The notes beneath the pieces are model-generated. The model did not search any database. It was not told the origin of the DNA and saw nothing but the letters and a program-made list of their open reading frames with translations. Of a DNA stretch of 64,000 nucleotides, positions 33,362 to 45,011 are shown in pieces. Location: NCBI GenBank assembly GCA_022661535.1, contig JAKULF010000022.1, forward strand, positions 1 through 64,000. Reading direction: 5' to 3'. This DNA comes from Eutypa lata (Eukaryota; Ascomycota; Sordariomycetes; Xylariales; Diatrypaceae). The number at the start of each line of letters is the position of its first letter. The stretch's first letter is position 1. Made by a program: the position numbers and the translations under genes.

Positions 33362-34010
33362 TAAATTTACGGGTGAATTAATTTACAGGAAGTAGCATTA
33401 TATAACTTAAAAACGGAAAAACACTGTGTACTAATTAAAAAATTAAATTATAAAAGGAGGTCTAATACATTAACTATACATTTTTTTTTTAGTCTACAAG
33501 AGGGGTTTTTAATTTATTTAGTAGCTCGATAAAAACATTCTTCCCTCTTTCAATGTTGGGGGCCTACATTAGAAATTTTGTAGTGCTTTATAGGTGGCTT
33601 TAACTTCAGCCCCTATTAAAAACTTGGCAAATTGCTGGAAGGACTAAAGGTGTAATCCCTTTACGTATAATCAGCAGGCAATCTTTCTTTATAAAAAAGA
33701 AAGCAGCTTCAACGATCAAACGCCAAGTGCCCTCGATTTAAAAATTAAATTTAAATAAGGGTAGTGATATGATCTAAGTGAAATAGTGACTAATAAGCAT
33801 TATTTTATCTTGACTAGATTTACCTGAATCTAAATCATCTAGTTCATATAACTTGAGTCCTAAAATACCTGCTGCAAAAGATCAAATGGATATTCTCCAA
33901 AAAAAGATAGATATTTGTATTGAAAAAATATCTCAAGATCTTGAATCTTCCGAATCTGAAGGTACAAAATCTAAAAATAAAGGTAAACAACCAGAAAGAT
34001 AAAAAAAAAT
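33362..34010. other. spacer with solo group I core and ORF tail
   Basis: At about 33625-33720 the segments caaattgctggaaggac, aatcagcaggcaa and ttcaacgatcaaacg match the P4-P7 strands of the introns here, without flanking exons: a solo intron remnant. At 33783-34001 a 72-codon frame without ATG (LDLPESKSSSSYNLSPKIP) looks like the C-terminal tail of an orphan ORF. Confidence 0.45.
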
Positions 34011-34079
34011 TCTCATTAGCTCAAAGGTAGAGCAGGATACTTCTAATATCCCTATTTTAGTTCGAATCTAAAATGAGAA
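34011..34079 (+). tRNA. trnR: tRNA-Arg (UCU)
   Basis: A clean cloverleaf: acceptor tctcatt/aatgaga, D stem gctc/gagc, anticodon stem ggata/tatcc with loop cttctaa (anticodon TCT) and a T arm with ttcgaat. It lies upstream of nad1. Confidence 0.88.
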
Positions 34080-34190
34080 TTCAAACAATGAGTAATTACT
34101 TAAAATAAATTATAATTACTCTTCATCTATATTTATTATATTCTTTACATTATTTATGGAGAATATTTTATTAGAATAATAAGAAGAAAA

Positions 34191-36419
34191 ATGTTATTTT
34201 TACCTCCAACTCTTATATCAGTTATTGAAGTTCTTTTAGTTATAGTTCCAGCGTTGCTTAGTGTAGCTTATGTTACTGTAGCAGAAAGAAAAACTATGGC
34301 CAGTATGCAAAGAAGATTAGGTCCTAATGCTGTAGGTTATTATGGATTATTACAAGCGTTTGCAGATGCTTTAAAACTTTTATTAAAAGAATATGTAGCA
34401 CCAACGCAAGCTAATATAGTATTGTTCTTTCTAGGTCCTGTTATAACATTAGTTTTTGCACTATTAGGATACGGAGTTATTCCTTATGGACCTGGTTTAG
34501 CTATTAGTGATTTTAATTTAGGTATATTATATATGCTGGCTGTATCATCTTTAGCAACTTATGGGATATTATTAGCTGGATGAAGTGCTAATAGTAAATA
34601 TGCTTTTTTAGGATCTCTTAGAAGTACTGCTCAATTAATTAGTTATGAATTAATACTAAGTTCTGCTTTATTATTAGTTATTATGTTAACAGGTAGTTTA
34701 AATTTAACTGTTAATGTTGAATCACAAAGAGCTGTATGATTTATATTACCATTATTACCTATATTTATAATATTTTTTATAGGATCTATAGCAGAAACTA
34801 ATAGACCTCCTTTTGATTTGGCTGAGGCTACTAATATGATTTGGTCTCATTAAAGATCACAAATTGCTGGGAACTCCACTCTTTTTTTTATAGGATAATC
34901 AGCAGGGAAATTAACATATAATGTTAAAACCTTCAGAGACTAGACGTGATCATTTAATATGAATTTATATTAGATAAGGTATAGTCCAAATTTGTATGAG
35001 AATACAAAATAATAAAAAAAAATGAAATCATATTTAAATATGAACTCTTCCGTCACTACCTTAGGCGTGATATCTAGATTAAAAGTTTGTACGGTAGCTA
35101 GTTATAGATATTATTTTACTTCAAAATCAGATTCACAATCATCTGAGCTACCTCCTGTTCCTATTTTTATTATTGATAATTTAAATCATGAGGATTGTAT
35201 TAAGTCTTCTAGAATATTATTAAAAAAATAAAGGAGGTATTTATTCTTTTATTAATACAGTCAATGGTAATCAATATATCGGGAGTGCGAAAGATTTTTA
35301 TTTAAGACTTAATGAACATCTCGAAAATAAGAAGTCTAATCTTGCTTTACAAAAAGCATTGGCTAAATATGGTTTAGATCAATTTAAATTTTGTAATTAT
35401 GAATATTTCACATATGAAAATAAAATTATAAGTCATAAAGCTTTAACTGACCTAGAGACTAGTTATATTAACAGATTTAATTTTGATAGTCTTTATAATT
35501 TTAAAGCAACAGCTACAAGTTCTTTGGGTTATAAGCATACAGAAGAAGCAATATTAAAGATGGTTGATTATTATAAAGATAAGAATAATCATCCTATGTA
35601 TGGTAAAACTCACACAGAAGAAGCACTAACTTTAATTAGTAAACCAGGTGAGTTAAATCCTATGTTCGGCCTTTGGTTTTCCCTTTGGTCAAAAACCAAA
35701 GGGAAAACTAGAAAACATGGTGAAGCAACTAAAGTGGCTATGAGTGAAAAGAAGAATAAATATGCTTTAGGTGTAGGTCTTGATGATTTAAATGACAACT
35801 TAATTTTAAAGTTTAAGAATAATGTATAGTTAGCTAAACATTTAGATATTTCTAAGGTTACAGTAGGTAAGTATTTAAATTCGGGTCTTGTATATAATAA
35901 AACATACCGGTTTAAACCTATACAAGATTAGTACGGTTTATGGTTTTTTTTTGGAATCAGAATTAGTTAGTGGATTTATGACTGAACACGCTGCAGTTGT
36001 TTTTGTATTTTTTTTTAGCTGAATATGGTAGCATAGTATTAATGTGTATTTTAACTAGTTTATTATTTTTAGGTGGTTATTTAATATTAGATATTATTTA
36101 TTTGCTAAGTTATTTAGATTTTATTATTTGAGAATTCTTTATTATAGACTGAATCCTTGTTTTAGATTATCTTATTGAAGATATAATGAATACACCTGCT
36201 TTAGAAGGATTGGTCTATGGGTTTAGTTTAGGATTAAAAAGTTCTTTAATGATTTTTACTTTTATTTGAGCCAGAGCTTCTTTCCCTAGAATACGTTTTG
36301 ATCAATTAATGTCCTTCTGTTGAACAGTTTTATTACCAATAGTTTTTGCTTTTATATTATTAGTACCTTGTATTTTATATAGTTTTGATATATTCCCTAT
36401 TAATATAAATTTATTTTAA
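34191..36419 (+). CDS. nad1: NADH dehydrogenase subunit 1, one intron, frame break in exon 2
   Basis: Membrane-arm subunit of complex I near the quinone site. Exon 1 34191-34829 ([16 protein letters not shown] to [10 protein letters not shown]), exon 2 35954-36419 ([16 protein letters not shown] to the C-terminus). In exon 2 a run of nine T at 36008-36016 puts the sequence out of frame; the expected [10 protein letters not shown] needs two more T or one fewer. Everything after is intact in the other frame. Given how conserved the protein is, a homopolymer sequencing error is the simplest explanation. Confidence 0.9.
35022..35931 (+). pseudogene. GIY-YIG endonuclease in nad1 intron, broken
   Basis: Intron 34830-35953, with the group I core upstream (aaattgctgggaactcc, gagactagacg, gtatagtccaaa at 34860-34992). 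ATG 35022 opens a frame that stops at an A-run near 35222-35230. The nuclease continues in the next frame ([25 protein letters not shown], Glu in [22 protein letters not shown]). A TAG near 35827 then cuts off the NUMOD1-like tail ([15 protein letters not shown]), which stays open to 35931. It has at least one frameshift and one premature stop. Confidence 0.75.
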
Positions 36420-36552
36420 ATTTTATTTTTATTAATATATAGTATTAAATTAATATGTAATTTGTTTTACATAATATAATCATGTAATTGTTTACTTATG
36501 ATGTAATTTTAGTTTAATTATATGGGAAGTTTTATTTTATTAAAGATAATAA

Positions 36553-38064
36553 ATGTTATTATCATCTTTATTATTTATACCTATTTTAGGGATATTTTTA
36601 ATCTCTAGCAATATGTCTTATGAGGATACAGAACTAAAAATAAGATCTTATAAAATAACAGCTCTTGTAACATCTATTTTAAATTTAGTTATATCTTTAG
36701 TAATATTTCTATTATTTGATTTTAGCAGTAATCAATTTCAGTTTGTTGGTGGGGTTCCGGCCCTACCTTACGGGATTTATCTTGGGGTAGATGCAATTTC
36801 AATCTATTTTGTATTACTTACTACTTTGATTTTCCCTATCGTTATAATATCAAATTGAAATTCGATAATTACAAACGTTAAATCTTATTTAGTAATTGTT
36901 TTACTGCTTGAGAGTTTATTACTAGGGTCTTTTTTAGTCTTAGATGCTTTGTTGTTTTATATTTTTTTCGAGGCAATACTACCACCTTTATTCTTACTAT
37001 TAGGATTATTCGGTTCTAGTAATAAAGTTAGAGCTAGTTTTTATCTATTTTTATATACTTTGTTTGGTTCATTATTCTTACTGCTAGCTATCTTAACCAT
37101 GTCTTCTATAATGGGTGCTACAGATTTCGAGGTGTTATGAAAATCAAATTTTGATTATTATATACAAATTGTTTTATTTTGCGGTATTTTTATAGCAATT
37201 TCTATTAAAACGCCTCTTTATTTTGTTCATACTTGATTACTAAAAGCCCACACTGAGGCACCGTTAGGTGGAAGTATTATCTTAGCAGCTATAGTCCTTA
37301 AGTTGGGATTATACGCAGTTCTAAGATTAATTCTACCTGTACTCCCTGAAGCTTGTGTAGCTTTAACACCATTTGTTTTTGTAATAGGGGTAGTAACTAT
37401 AATATATGCTAGTTTTAGTACAATAAGAACTACAGATATTAAAGAGTTAATTGCCTACTCTTCTGTTTCCCATGCAGCTGTATATTTAATGGGTGCATTT
37501 AGTAACACTATCCAAGGAATAGAAGGAAGTATAATTTTGGGTTTAGCCCATGGATTAGTTAGTCCTGCTTTATTTATTATTGCCGGAGGGGTGCTCTATG
37601 AAAGATCAGGAACTCGTAATATTAGCTATTACCGAGGAATAGCTCAAATGATGCCTCTGTGTTCCATTTTATTTTTTATCCTTTGCTTAGGTAATTGCGG
37701 GGCTCCTTTAACTTTAAATTTTGTAGGTGAGTTCTTATCGTTATATGGAGTATTTGAAAAATTACCATTGCTAGGTGTTTTTGCTGCTTCATCTATAGTA
37801 TTTTCTGCTGCTTACACAATATATTTATTTAACAGAATATCTTTTGGAGGATCATTCAGTTTATTTTTCCAAGAAAATTTCCAAGATCTAACTAAAAGAG
37901 AATTCTTTATATTATTAACTCTAGTATTCTTTACTATATTATTCGGTATTTACCCAAGCTTTATCTTAGATGGTATACATCATGGTGTATCAGGTTTAAT
38001 ATATAGTTTTAGTGAAATCTCTACTACGTTGGACATGTCTTATGTTAATATTCCCCTGAGTTAA
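36553..38064 (+). CDS. nad4: NADH dehydrogenase subunit 4, intact copy
   Basis: Proton-pumping membrane subunit of complex I. An uninterrupted 503-aa frame from ATG 36553 (MLLSSLLFIPILGIFLIS) to TAA, with internal TGA-Trp codons and no intron. Conserved blocks: LLKAHTEAPLGGSIILAA, LIAYSSVSHAAVYLMGAF, ILCLGNCGAPLTLNFVGEF and the C-terminal FGIYPSFILDGIHHG. It is the only full-length copy among four nad4 loci in this window, so it is the likely functional gene. Confidence 0.95.
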
Positions 38065-38066
38065 CA

Positions 38067-38136
38067 TTTAGTTATATCTTTAGTATTATTGGCTTTTAGT
38101 AGTAATCAATTTAAGATTAATCAATTTCAGTAGTAG
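38067..38136 (+). repeat. fragment of nad4 5' region
   Basis: The stretch atttagttatatctttagta... with agtagtaatcaattt repeats nad4 positions about 36687-36745 in diverged form, directly behind the nad4 stop. It is a partial duplication without coding potential. Confidence 0.65.
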
Positions 38137-38234
38137 AAGCGAAGGAGCTAGGACCTGATACAACTAAGATTATTAAGTAATGTATTCACTTTGCCGCTCT
38201 AAAAAATCTTCTGGATGTAGCAAAGTGGGTACAT

Positions 38235-38312
38235 ATATACTTTTTTAAGAGTATAGTTCAGGTAAAATAGGGAGCACACACTCCGAGTTCTCAGTTCAAA
38301 TCTGAGTGTTTT
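38235..38312 (+). tRNA. tRNA-like element, copy 1 (anticodon unclear)
   Basis: The sequence agagtatagttcaggtaaaat, an apparent anticodon arm ggag-cacaca-ctcc and a T arm ctcagttcaaatctgag resemble a tRNA. The anticodon loop lacks the usual T33 and the acceptor is poorly paired. It is nearly identical to 55219-55296. It is best seen as a tRNA-derived repeat. Confidence 0.4.
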
Positions 38313-38357
38313 TTGTAATTCATCCTTTACGAAGGTAAAAAGAAAAGATATCTAAAT

Positions 38358-39815
38358 ATGAATAATTTGCTTATTGTATACGAAACTTACGCAAATGGTT
38401 TATTTGCAAATATTTCCTATTATTTAATAATGTTGGGTTTAAGTTTTATAGGTTTACACTTTACTGCTTCTAATTTAATTTACGGTATTGATGCAGATTC
38501 TAGTAGTGTAATTAGTTTAGGGGTTGCAGGGGTTATGCTCAAATCTGAAGGAGGAAAGTATGAAATTGGAATTTCAGTTAAAGAAGGTGAAGAGACATCT
38601 ATAACCGATCGTACGGGTAATTTCATAGAATGATTTAGAGGGTTCGTTGATGGGGAAGGTTCTTTTATGATAGCAAAGAATAAATCTCTATTTACTTTTT
38701 CATTTGCAATACAGTTACATAAAGATGATAGAGCGGTGCTTCACTATATTCAAGGAAACTTAGGGTTAGGTAAAGTGACAGTTAGCGAAAATTTAGTTAA
38801 GTTTTTAATTGTGAATCAGAAGGAAGTTGCCAAATTAATAGAAATATTTACAGCTAATCCTTTAAACACTACTAAAGTACTTAATTTTTTAGGTTTTAAG
38901 AAGGCTTTTGAGCTTTATACTAGTTCTACATCTAAATCTGAAAGTACAATAAGAGAGATAGAGATAATTAGAAGTGGTCTTAACAATAAGAGATCTTCTT
39001 TTCAAAAGCCTGAGGGACACAAGCTTCACATTACTCCTTCATGACTATTAGGGTTTATTGAGGGAGAAGGTACTTTTTTTGTTCAAAGGAAGAGTTTTCG
39101 TTTAGAGTTCAGTTTAGGGCAAGCTGAAATAGATCTAGATTTAATGGAAGAAATCAAAAACTTCTTTGATTCTTTCCCTGGTGTAGTAAATGGGCGTTAT
39201 AAAGGGAACCTTGTTGTAAATTTATACAACTATCCGGGTAAAAACCTTAAACACAAATCTATGGTTAAGCTTTTTATTGTTAATTATGCATTTATTTGTG
39301 ATCATTTTATTCCCTTATTTAACTCTCTTGTGTGACATAGTAAGAAGGAACTAGATTATTTAGATTGGTTAAGTATTTCCAAGTTAAGAGATATGGGGCT
39401 TCAGTATACAGAAGAAGGTTTAAAGTTAATGCAGTTAATATTAAGCCAGATGAATTCTTATCGGTTATCTACTTCATCATCTCCCCGGGTAGATAGGGAA
39501 GTATTACGGTTAAATGTTGATAAGTTGTTAAATGGTCCTTCTAACTTAGAGGTTAAGAAGGATGGTAGAATTTTTATCAAATCTTTAAATAGACACGCTT
39601 ATAACCCTAAATCTCAAATTGTGCAATTGTGTGAAGCCGGTAGTGGAATAGTACTTCAATCATTCGAATCTACTAGTGCTTGTGCTAGGCTTTTAGGAAT
39701 ACCTCAATCTACGGCTTCCAAAAGGTTAAATAATGAAATACCGTTTTTATTTGAAGATAAAACTGTGTATTTAAAGAGAGAAGAGGTTTTAGTAGATGTT
39801 GCTGAGCTTGATTAA
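38358..39815 (+). CDS. free-standing LAGLIDADG endonuclease, 'WFRG' type
   Basis: A 485-aa frame, intact under the mitochondrial code. A hydrophobic N-terminus (NISYYLIMLGLSFIGLHF) precedes two motifs, EWFRGFVDGEGSF and WLLGFIEGEGTF, and a C-terminal DNA-binding module (CARLLGIPQSTASKRL). There is no group I core or split gene around it; it lies between nad4 and its second copy. It is the best-preserved member of a family also present at 43061-44377, at 59400-60745 and, more distantly, in cob intron 3. Confidence 0.82.
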
Positions 39816-40057
39816 AAGATACTTAAATTAAACGATAGTTATTTTTTTATTTCCAAGTGTATCGCTTGATTCCTGTGTTTTAGATGAGTTATTCTTTCTA
39901 TAGAGTAAGAAGCACTAAGCTTTTTTTGCTTTAATTATTACCTGCAGTTGGTTACAAGATATAACCAAAGAATTTACTTTAATAGTTATTCATCGACTGA
40001 TGTTATTAGTAATAATCATCGGCGTTGGAAAGGGAGAGATGGTGGGTATATTAAAGT
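39816..40057. other. spacer before nad4 copy 2
   Basis: AT-rich, with a short GC-richer patch (catcggcgttggaaagggagagatggtggg near 40018). The missing N-terminal part of nad4 copy 2 is not found here. Confidence 0.5.
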
Positions 40058-43043
40058 AAAGTGCAAGAACATTATGATTTAAATTTATTTGATATTTATT
40101 TAGGAGTAGATGGATTATCTATATATTTTGTATTACTAACCACAATAATAATGCCTATAGCAATATTATCTAATTGAAATTCAATAACAGAAAATGTTAA
40201 ATCTTATTTAATAATAATGTTATTATTAGAAACATTGTTATTAGCAGTATTTTTAGTATTAGATATTTTATTATTTTATATATTTTTTGAATCAATTCTT
40301 CCTCCCCTGTTTTTATTATTAGGGCTTTTTGGGTCTTCAAACAAGGTTAGAGCTAGCTTTTATCTTTTCTTGTACACATTAAAAAATTACCTTTTTCAGT
40401 GTAAAAGAGCCAAACTACGGGGAAGCCCTAAAGCTCTAGTAACCAAAGTTGTAGAGGAAACTTTACAACCGGCCTGATTAATGCTTCAGGGTAAGGTAAC
40501 ATCACTAGTTTTCATTACACCGTTATGAAAACCCTGCTTCGCAGGGAGATGAGAGAGCGTTTCGCTCCTGAAATGGGTGATCACGTATCTAAATCAGATT
40601 ATCCCGGTTACGCGGGAATCTGTAAAAGAGCAACGAGTAGACGGCTCTTCAGATTCTAGGACTTTAGTTTCTGTAAGGTGTACTCTAGTTGCTGGGAAAC
40701 CAGTTTTTGCGAGAAAAATTCCTTTTCATTCTCATAATCGCAGAGTTGTAATGGGGCTTTTTAGCGTAGCACAAAAAGCTTTTATACATTCAACTAGACC
40801 TATACAAAAAAACCTAACTTTGGAGTACACAGAGCAAGTAAATAATACTTCGATCTCCGTAAAATCTACGGCTATAAATAAGTTAGATCCTAATTTTATT
40901 ACAGGATTTGTAGACGCAGAAGGGTGTTTTATTTTAGGGGTATTCGCAGATAGTAATTATAAAATAGGTTATAAAGTTCAAGCTATATTTAAAATTAATT
41001 TAGATAATAAAGATTATGATTTATTATGTCAAATTAAAGATTATTTTGGGGCAGGAAGTATTACAAAACATGGGAACACTACTTTACAATATGCAATTAA
41101 ATCTTTGAAAGATTTAAACATACTTATTTCTCATTTTGATAAATATCCATTGATTAGTCAAAAATGGGCAGATTACCAACTTTTCAAGTCAGCGGTTTTA
41201 CTACTTAAAAATAAAGAACATCTAACTAGAGAAGGGTTTAATAAAGTACTTAGCATCAGAGCTTCTATGAATCTAGGTTTATCAGATGAATTAAAGCTAA
41301 CTTTTCCTAATGTTACTCCGATTTCAAGACCTTTACTTTTAGATAGAAGTGTTAAAGATCCAAATTGATTAGCAGGTTTTACTAATGGAGAAGGATGTTT
41401 CTTTATTTCTATTCGAAAATCTTCTTCTTGTAAAATAGGTAAAGCTGTAACATTGAAATTTCAAATAGCTCAACATAGTAGAGATACTGAGCTTATGAGA
41501 AACATAATAACTATTTTAGGATGCGGTAGAATTGAATTAAACTTATCTAGATCAGTTGTATATTTTGTAGTTATGAAATTTGAAGATATTACCCTTAAAG
41601 TAATACCATTTTTTGGCAAATATCCCATTAAAGGTGCGAAAATCTCAGATTATCACAGTTTTAAAAAAGCGGCTATTCTAATGAATAAGAAAGCTCACTT
41701 AACAGAACAAGGATTATCTGAAATTCAATCTATAAAGTCAAATATGAATTTTGTCCGAAAGACATCTTCTGAGAAATAAAAGTTCCGTTTGACATATTTG
41801 CCTACCCTAGGTTTATTATATTAATTGTAAGACTAAATTAATTTTTTTTTACGTTAGGCTATTATAACTTGATCATTGCTACTAGCGATTGCGTGTTGCG
41901 CAATATTACATGAATTTGCAGGGATGGATTTAACCGGTTAGTCCGGTAGGAATTAAAGTAACTCAAAATTAAAAATAACACAATAGTTTGTCCTAAATTA
42001 TTAACACAAGGACAAAAATTATGTACGTGTTCGGGTCTCTTTTTTTATTGTTATCAATTTTAACTATATCTTCTATAATGGGAACTACTGATTTTGATGT
42101 GTTATTTAAGTCTAATTTTGATTATACTACACAAATATTTTTATTTTGTGGTATTTTTTTTTCAATTGCAGTAAAAACTCCAGTATATGGATTAAACAGT
42201 TGATTGCTAAAAGCTCACACAGAAGCACCTCTTAGCGGAAGTATAGTCCTTGCTGCGATTGTATTAAAACTTGGTTTATATGGAATTATAAGATTAATAT
42301 TACCTATTATTCCTCAAGCTTCTTTAGATTTAACCTATATAGTGTACGTTATTGGAGTTATTACAGTAATATATTCTAGTTTAAGTACACTTAGGACTTT
42401 AGATATTAAAGAAATGATAGCTTATTCTTCTGTAGGTCACGCGGCTATTTATTTAATGGGTGTTTTCAGTAATACAATAGTAGGAATTGAAGGTGCAATT
42501 GTCTTAGGATTAGCACACGGATTTGTTTCTAGTGGACTATTTATATGTGCTGGAGGAGTCTTGTATGATAGATCAGGTACCCGTTCAATTGCTTATTATA
42601 AAGGTATGGCTCAAATGATGCCTTTATTTTCTATCTTGTTCTTTATCCTTTGCTTAGGTAATTGTGGTACTCCTCTTACATTAAATTTCATAGGGGAATT
42701 CTTATCTCTTTACGGTACATTTGAAAGAATGCCTGTTTTAGGTGCTTTTGCTGCTTCTTCTATTATTTTCTCAGCGGCATACAGTATTTACTTATTTAAT
42801 AGAGTAGTTTTCGGAGGAACATTTAGTAGATTTTTCGATGAAAGTTTTATGGATTTAAGTAAAAGAGAATTCTTCATAATATTTACACTAGTATTATTTA
42901 CGGTGTTATTTGGTATCTACCCTAGTTTTATATTAGATGGTATACATTATGGTGTATCTACTTTAATCTATAGTGTTAATTCGGATGAATCATTTTCTTT
43001 AATAGCTACTTCTTTTAGCTTTTTGCCATTAAAAGAGCTGTAA
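40058..43043 (+). pseudogene. nad4 copy 2, N-truncated, one group I intron
   Basis: Exon A 40058-40381 (from HYDLNLFDIYLGVDGLSIYF) and exon B 42030-43043, ending LPLKEL-TAA. Both are open and highly conserved but diverged from the intact copy (YGIIRLILPIIPQAS against YAVLRLILPVLPEAC). The first roughly 90 residues are absent. The intron at 40382-42029 is missing from the full-length copy, so this copy may be an older or foreign allele. Strong conservation suggests recent functionality or gene conversion. Confidence 0.82.
40751..41779 (+). CDS. LAGLIDADG endonuclease in nad4-copy intron
   Basis: An intact 342-aa frame from ATG 40751. An N-terminal linker reminiscent of a targeting or processing region is followed by motifs FITGFVDAEGCF and WLAGFTNGEGCF; TAA 41777. 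Upstream 40409-40690 holds the ribozyme block shared with cox1 introns 4 and 6, the atp6 intron and rns intron 1 (aaactacggggaagccc, gagcaacgagtagacgg). GC hairpins (ccctgcttcgcaggg; gagcgtttcgctc) interrupt the ribozyme at 40532-40568. Confidence 0.85.
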
Positions 43044-43060
43044 GTTCTACAACCAATAGT

Positions 43061-44377
43061 AAGATTACTCTTGATCCCGCACAGTTAAAATATCTAACTT
43101 CTTTAGTTAATAAGCAAACTGACGGGGCTATAGAGATTCAATTACCTAATAGTGAGAAACGAGTTTTATCTCAGGAATTTGTATAATGGTTTAGAGGTTT
43201 TACAGATGCGGAAGGACACTTCGGTATAGAAAATTCCCGAGACGGATATAAGTTTAAATTTGCTATACATCTTCACATTGATGATCTAGAAGTCTTAAAC
43301 TTTATTCGTACAAACTTAGGTATGGGGTTTATTGGTTCAGTAAAAACTGGAAATAAAGCTTATTACCGAGTAGCTTCTCGTGCTGAAATTGAGATTATCA
43401 TATCTATCTTTACCGAAAACTCTTTAAACACAACTAAACATCTTAACTTTTTAGCTTTTGCTAAAGCTTTTTGATTAAATCATACAAAGGGTTATGACAA
43501 TAACCTAAATGATGTAAACCTAGAAATAGAGAGTCTTAAAAGTACTATGAATTCCAATAGAAGCGATTTTAATATGCCTAATTCTCATAAATTTGTTCTT
43601 ACGTCTTATTGATTGCTGGGATTCATAGAAGGTGATGGTTCATTTTCTTATCAACACAAAACAGGTACCTTGGTTTTGTCTATTACCCAAAAAGAAAATA
43701 AAGCTTTATTGAACGCTGTTTTAGCTTACTTGCTTAGTTTAGCAAAGTCTGAGGATTTTGTTAAAGGTATTAACGAGGCCGGTCATGTTTATTTTGATTA
43801 TAAAGGAGGTGTATGAAATTTAAGAGTAATGAGGGGAGACTTTATAGAATTCGTTATAATACTCTTATTTAATTCTATGATTTTCCGGACTAAAAAATTT
43901 TTCCGGACTAAAAAATATTTAGACTACTTAGATTGAGTAGCTATCTTTAATCTTCGTAAAAAAGGTCTTCAATATACACCTGAAGGTCAGAAACTAATAG
44001 ACCGGATTTTAAATCAAATGAACAATAATAGATTATCTACATCATCTAAACCACGAATTGACAGAGCTGAACTAATTTTAGATTTAAATAATATTCTATC
44101 TCTTCCATCAAATTATGAGTACAAAGAGGATGGTAAAATCTTTATTATCTCTGAAAACAGGTACTTAACTGGAGGTAGACGTGTGAAAAAAGCAGTAGCA
44201 CTGCTTTCTTCTGATGGAGATTTAATTAAAACATTTCCTACTGCTACTGCTTGTTCTCGTTTTCTAGGTGTAGATAACTCAACTGTTACCTATAGATTAA
44301 AAAAAGGAAATATTTTCCTTTTTGATAATTATCAATGTTATCTTAAAGAGGTTGTTGTGTCTATTGAAGATAATTAA
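43061..44377 (+). pseudogene. LAGLIDADG 'WFRG' gene behind nad4 copy 2
   Basis: The frame overlaps the end of nad4 copy 2 and is open, but carries TAA 43184 directly before the first motif (WFRGFTDAEGHF). It is open from there through WLLGFIEGDGSF and the C-terminal module (CSRFLGVDNSTVTYRL) to TAA 44375. A short direct repeat (ttttccggactaaaaaa) at 43882-43914 duplicates six residues. A start downstream of the TAA would remove only the N-terminal linker. Confidence 0.7.
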
Positions 44378-44534
44378 ATTAGCTTCTGCACTTATCTTAC
44401 TTTTATTTTAATATTGCTTACTTATGTAGAGGTTAGTTTAATAATATCTCATACTCGCTTTGTGTTTTAATCTAACCGGGTGGTGGAGGGTATATAAGTA
44501 AGAAAGCCACAGGTAAAATTTAGGAGGACAAACT

Positions 44535-44787
44535 ACTAAAGTTTTAGATAAGGGTGCTATAGAATTAGTGGGGTATGGAAATTGGATTAGTTAAATTAAG
44601 TAAAAATAAATCTTCGCTTAGTACAGGGGTTGTTACTTCATATGCTTTATTTATATTAATAGGTTTAATAACATATATTTTAGCTGCTTATTTGGTTAAA
44701 GAAGATTTTGAAAAAAAAAACCACCAAGTCTTGGGTTGCAGAAGAATATGCGGATATATTATTCAATTTATTTTTAGGTTAAAATAA
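44535..44787 (+). pseudogene. nad5 C-terminal fragment
   Basis: KVLDKGAIELVG, then after a small deletion EIGLVKLSKNKSSLSTGVV and TSYALFILIGLITYILAAYL: this is the end of NADH dehydrogenase subunit 5 as known in ascomycetes. Only about 75 codons are present, with no upstream nad5 and an altered tail. A displaced fragment, probably moved with an endonuclease or by recombination. Confidence 0.7.
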
Positions 44788-44825
44788 AGTTACCGGGATA
44801 TAAATTTAATTGATTATAATTAAAA

Positions 44826-44895
44826 AAGAAACATGCTTAAAAGGTAAGCAATTTACAAATGTAAAATTAAAGGATGTTCGATTCATCTGTTTCTT
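44826..44895 (+). tRNA. tRNA-like, anticodon arm aberrant
   Basis: Acceptor aagaaac/gtttctt pairs fully; D stem gctt/aagc and T arm ggatg-ttcgatt-catct are good. The anticodon region tttacaaatgtaaa folds, but without T33 or a clear anticodon. It could be a degenerate or unusually structured tRNA. Confidence 0.45.
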
Positions 44896-45011
44896 AAAGA
44901 GGTAAAGTAAGAAATTACTTTCTTTCTTAATAATTAAAATAATTACTTTAATTATTTTAATTAACTAATTATACACTTTGTGTGACTTTAACTTTTCTCC
45001 ACAAGAAATAA

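Noticed and set aside
38358..38520. Hydrophobic N-terminus of the WFRG gene read as a nad or atp exon
   Set aside because: No match to a conserved block of a standard mitochondrial protein that I could recognise.
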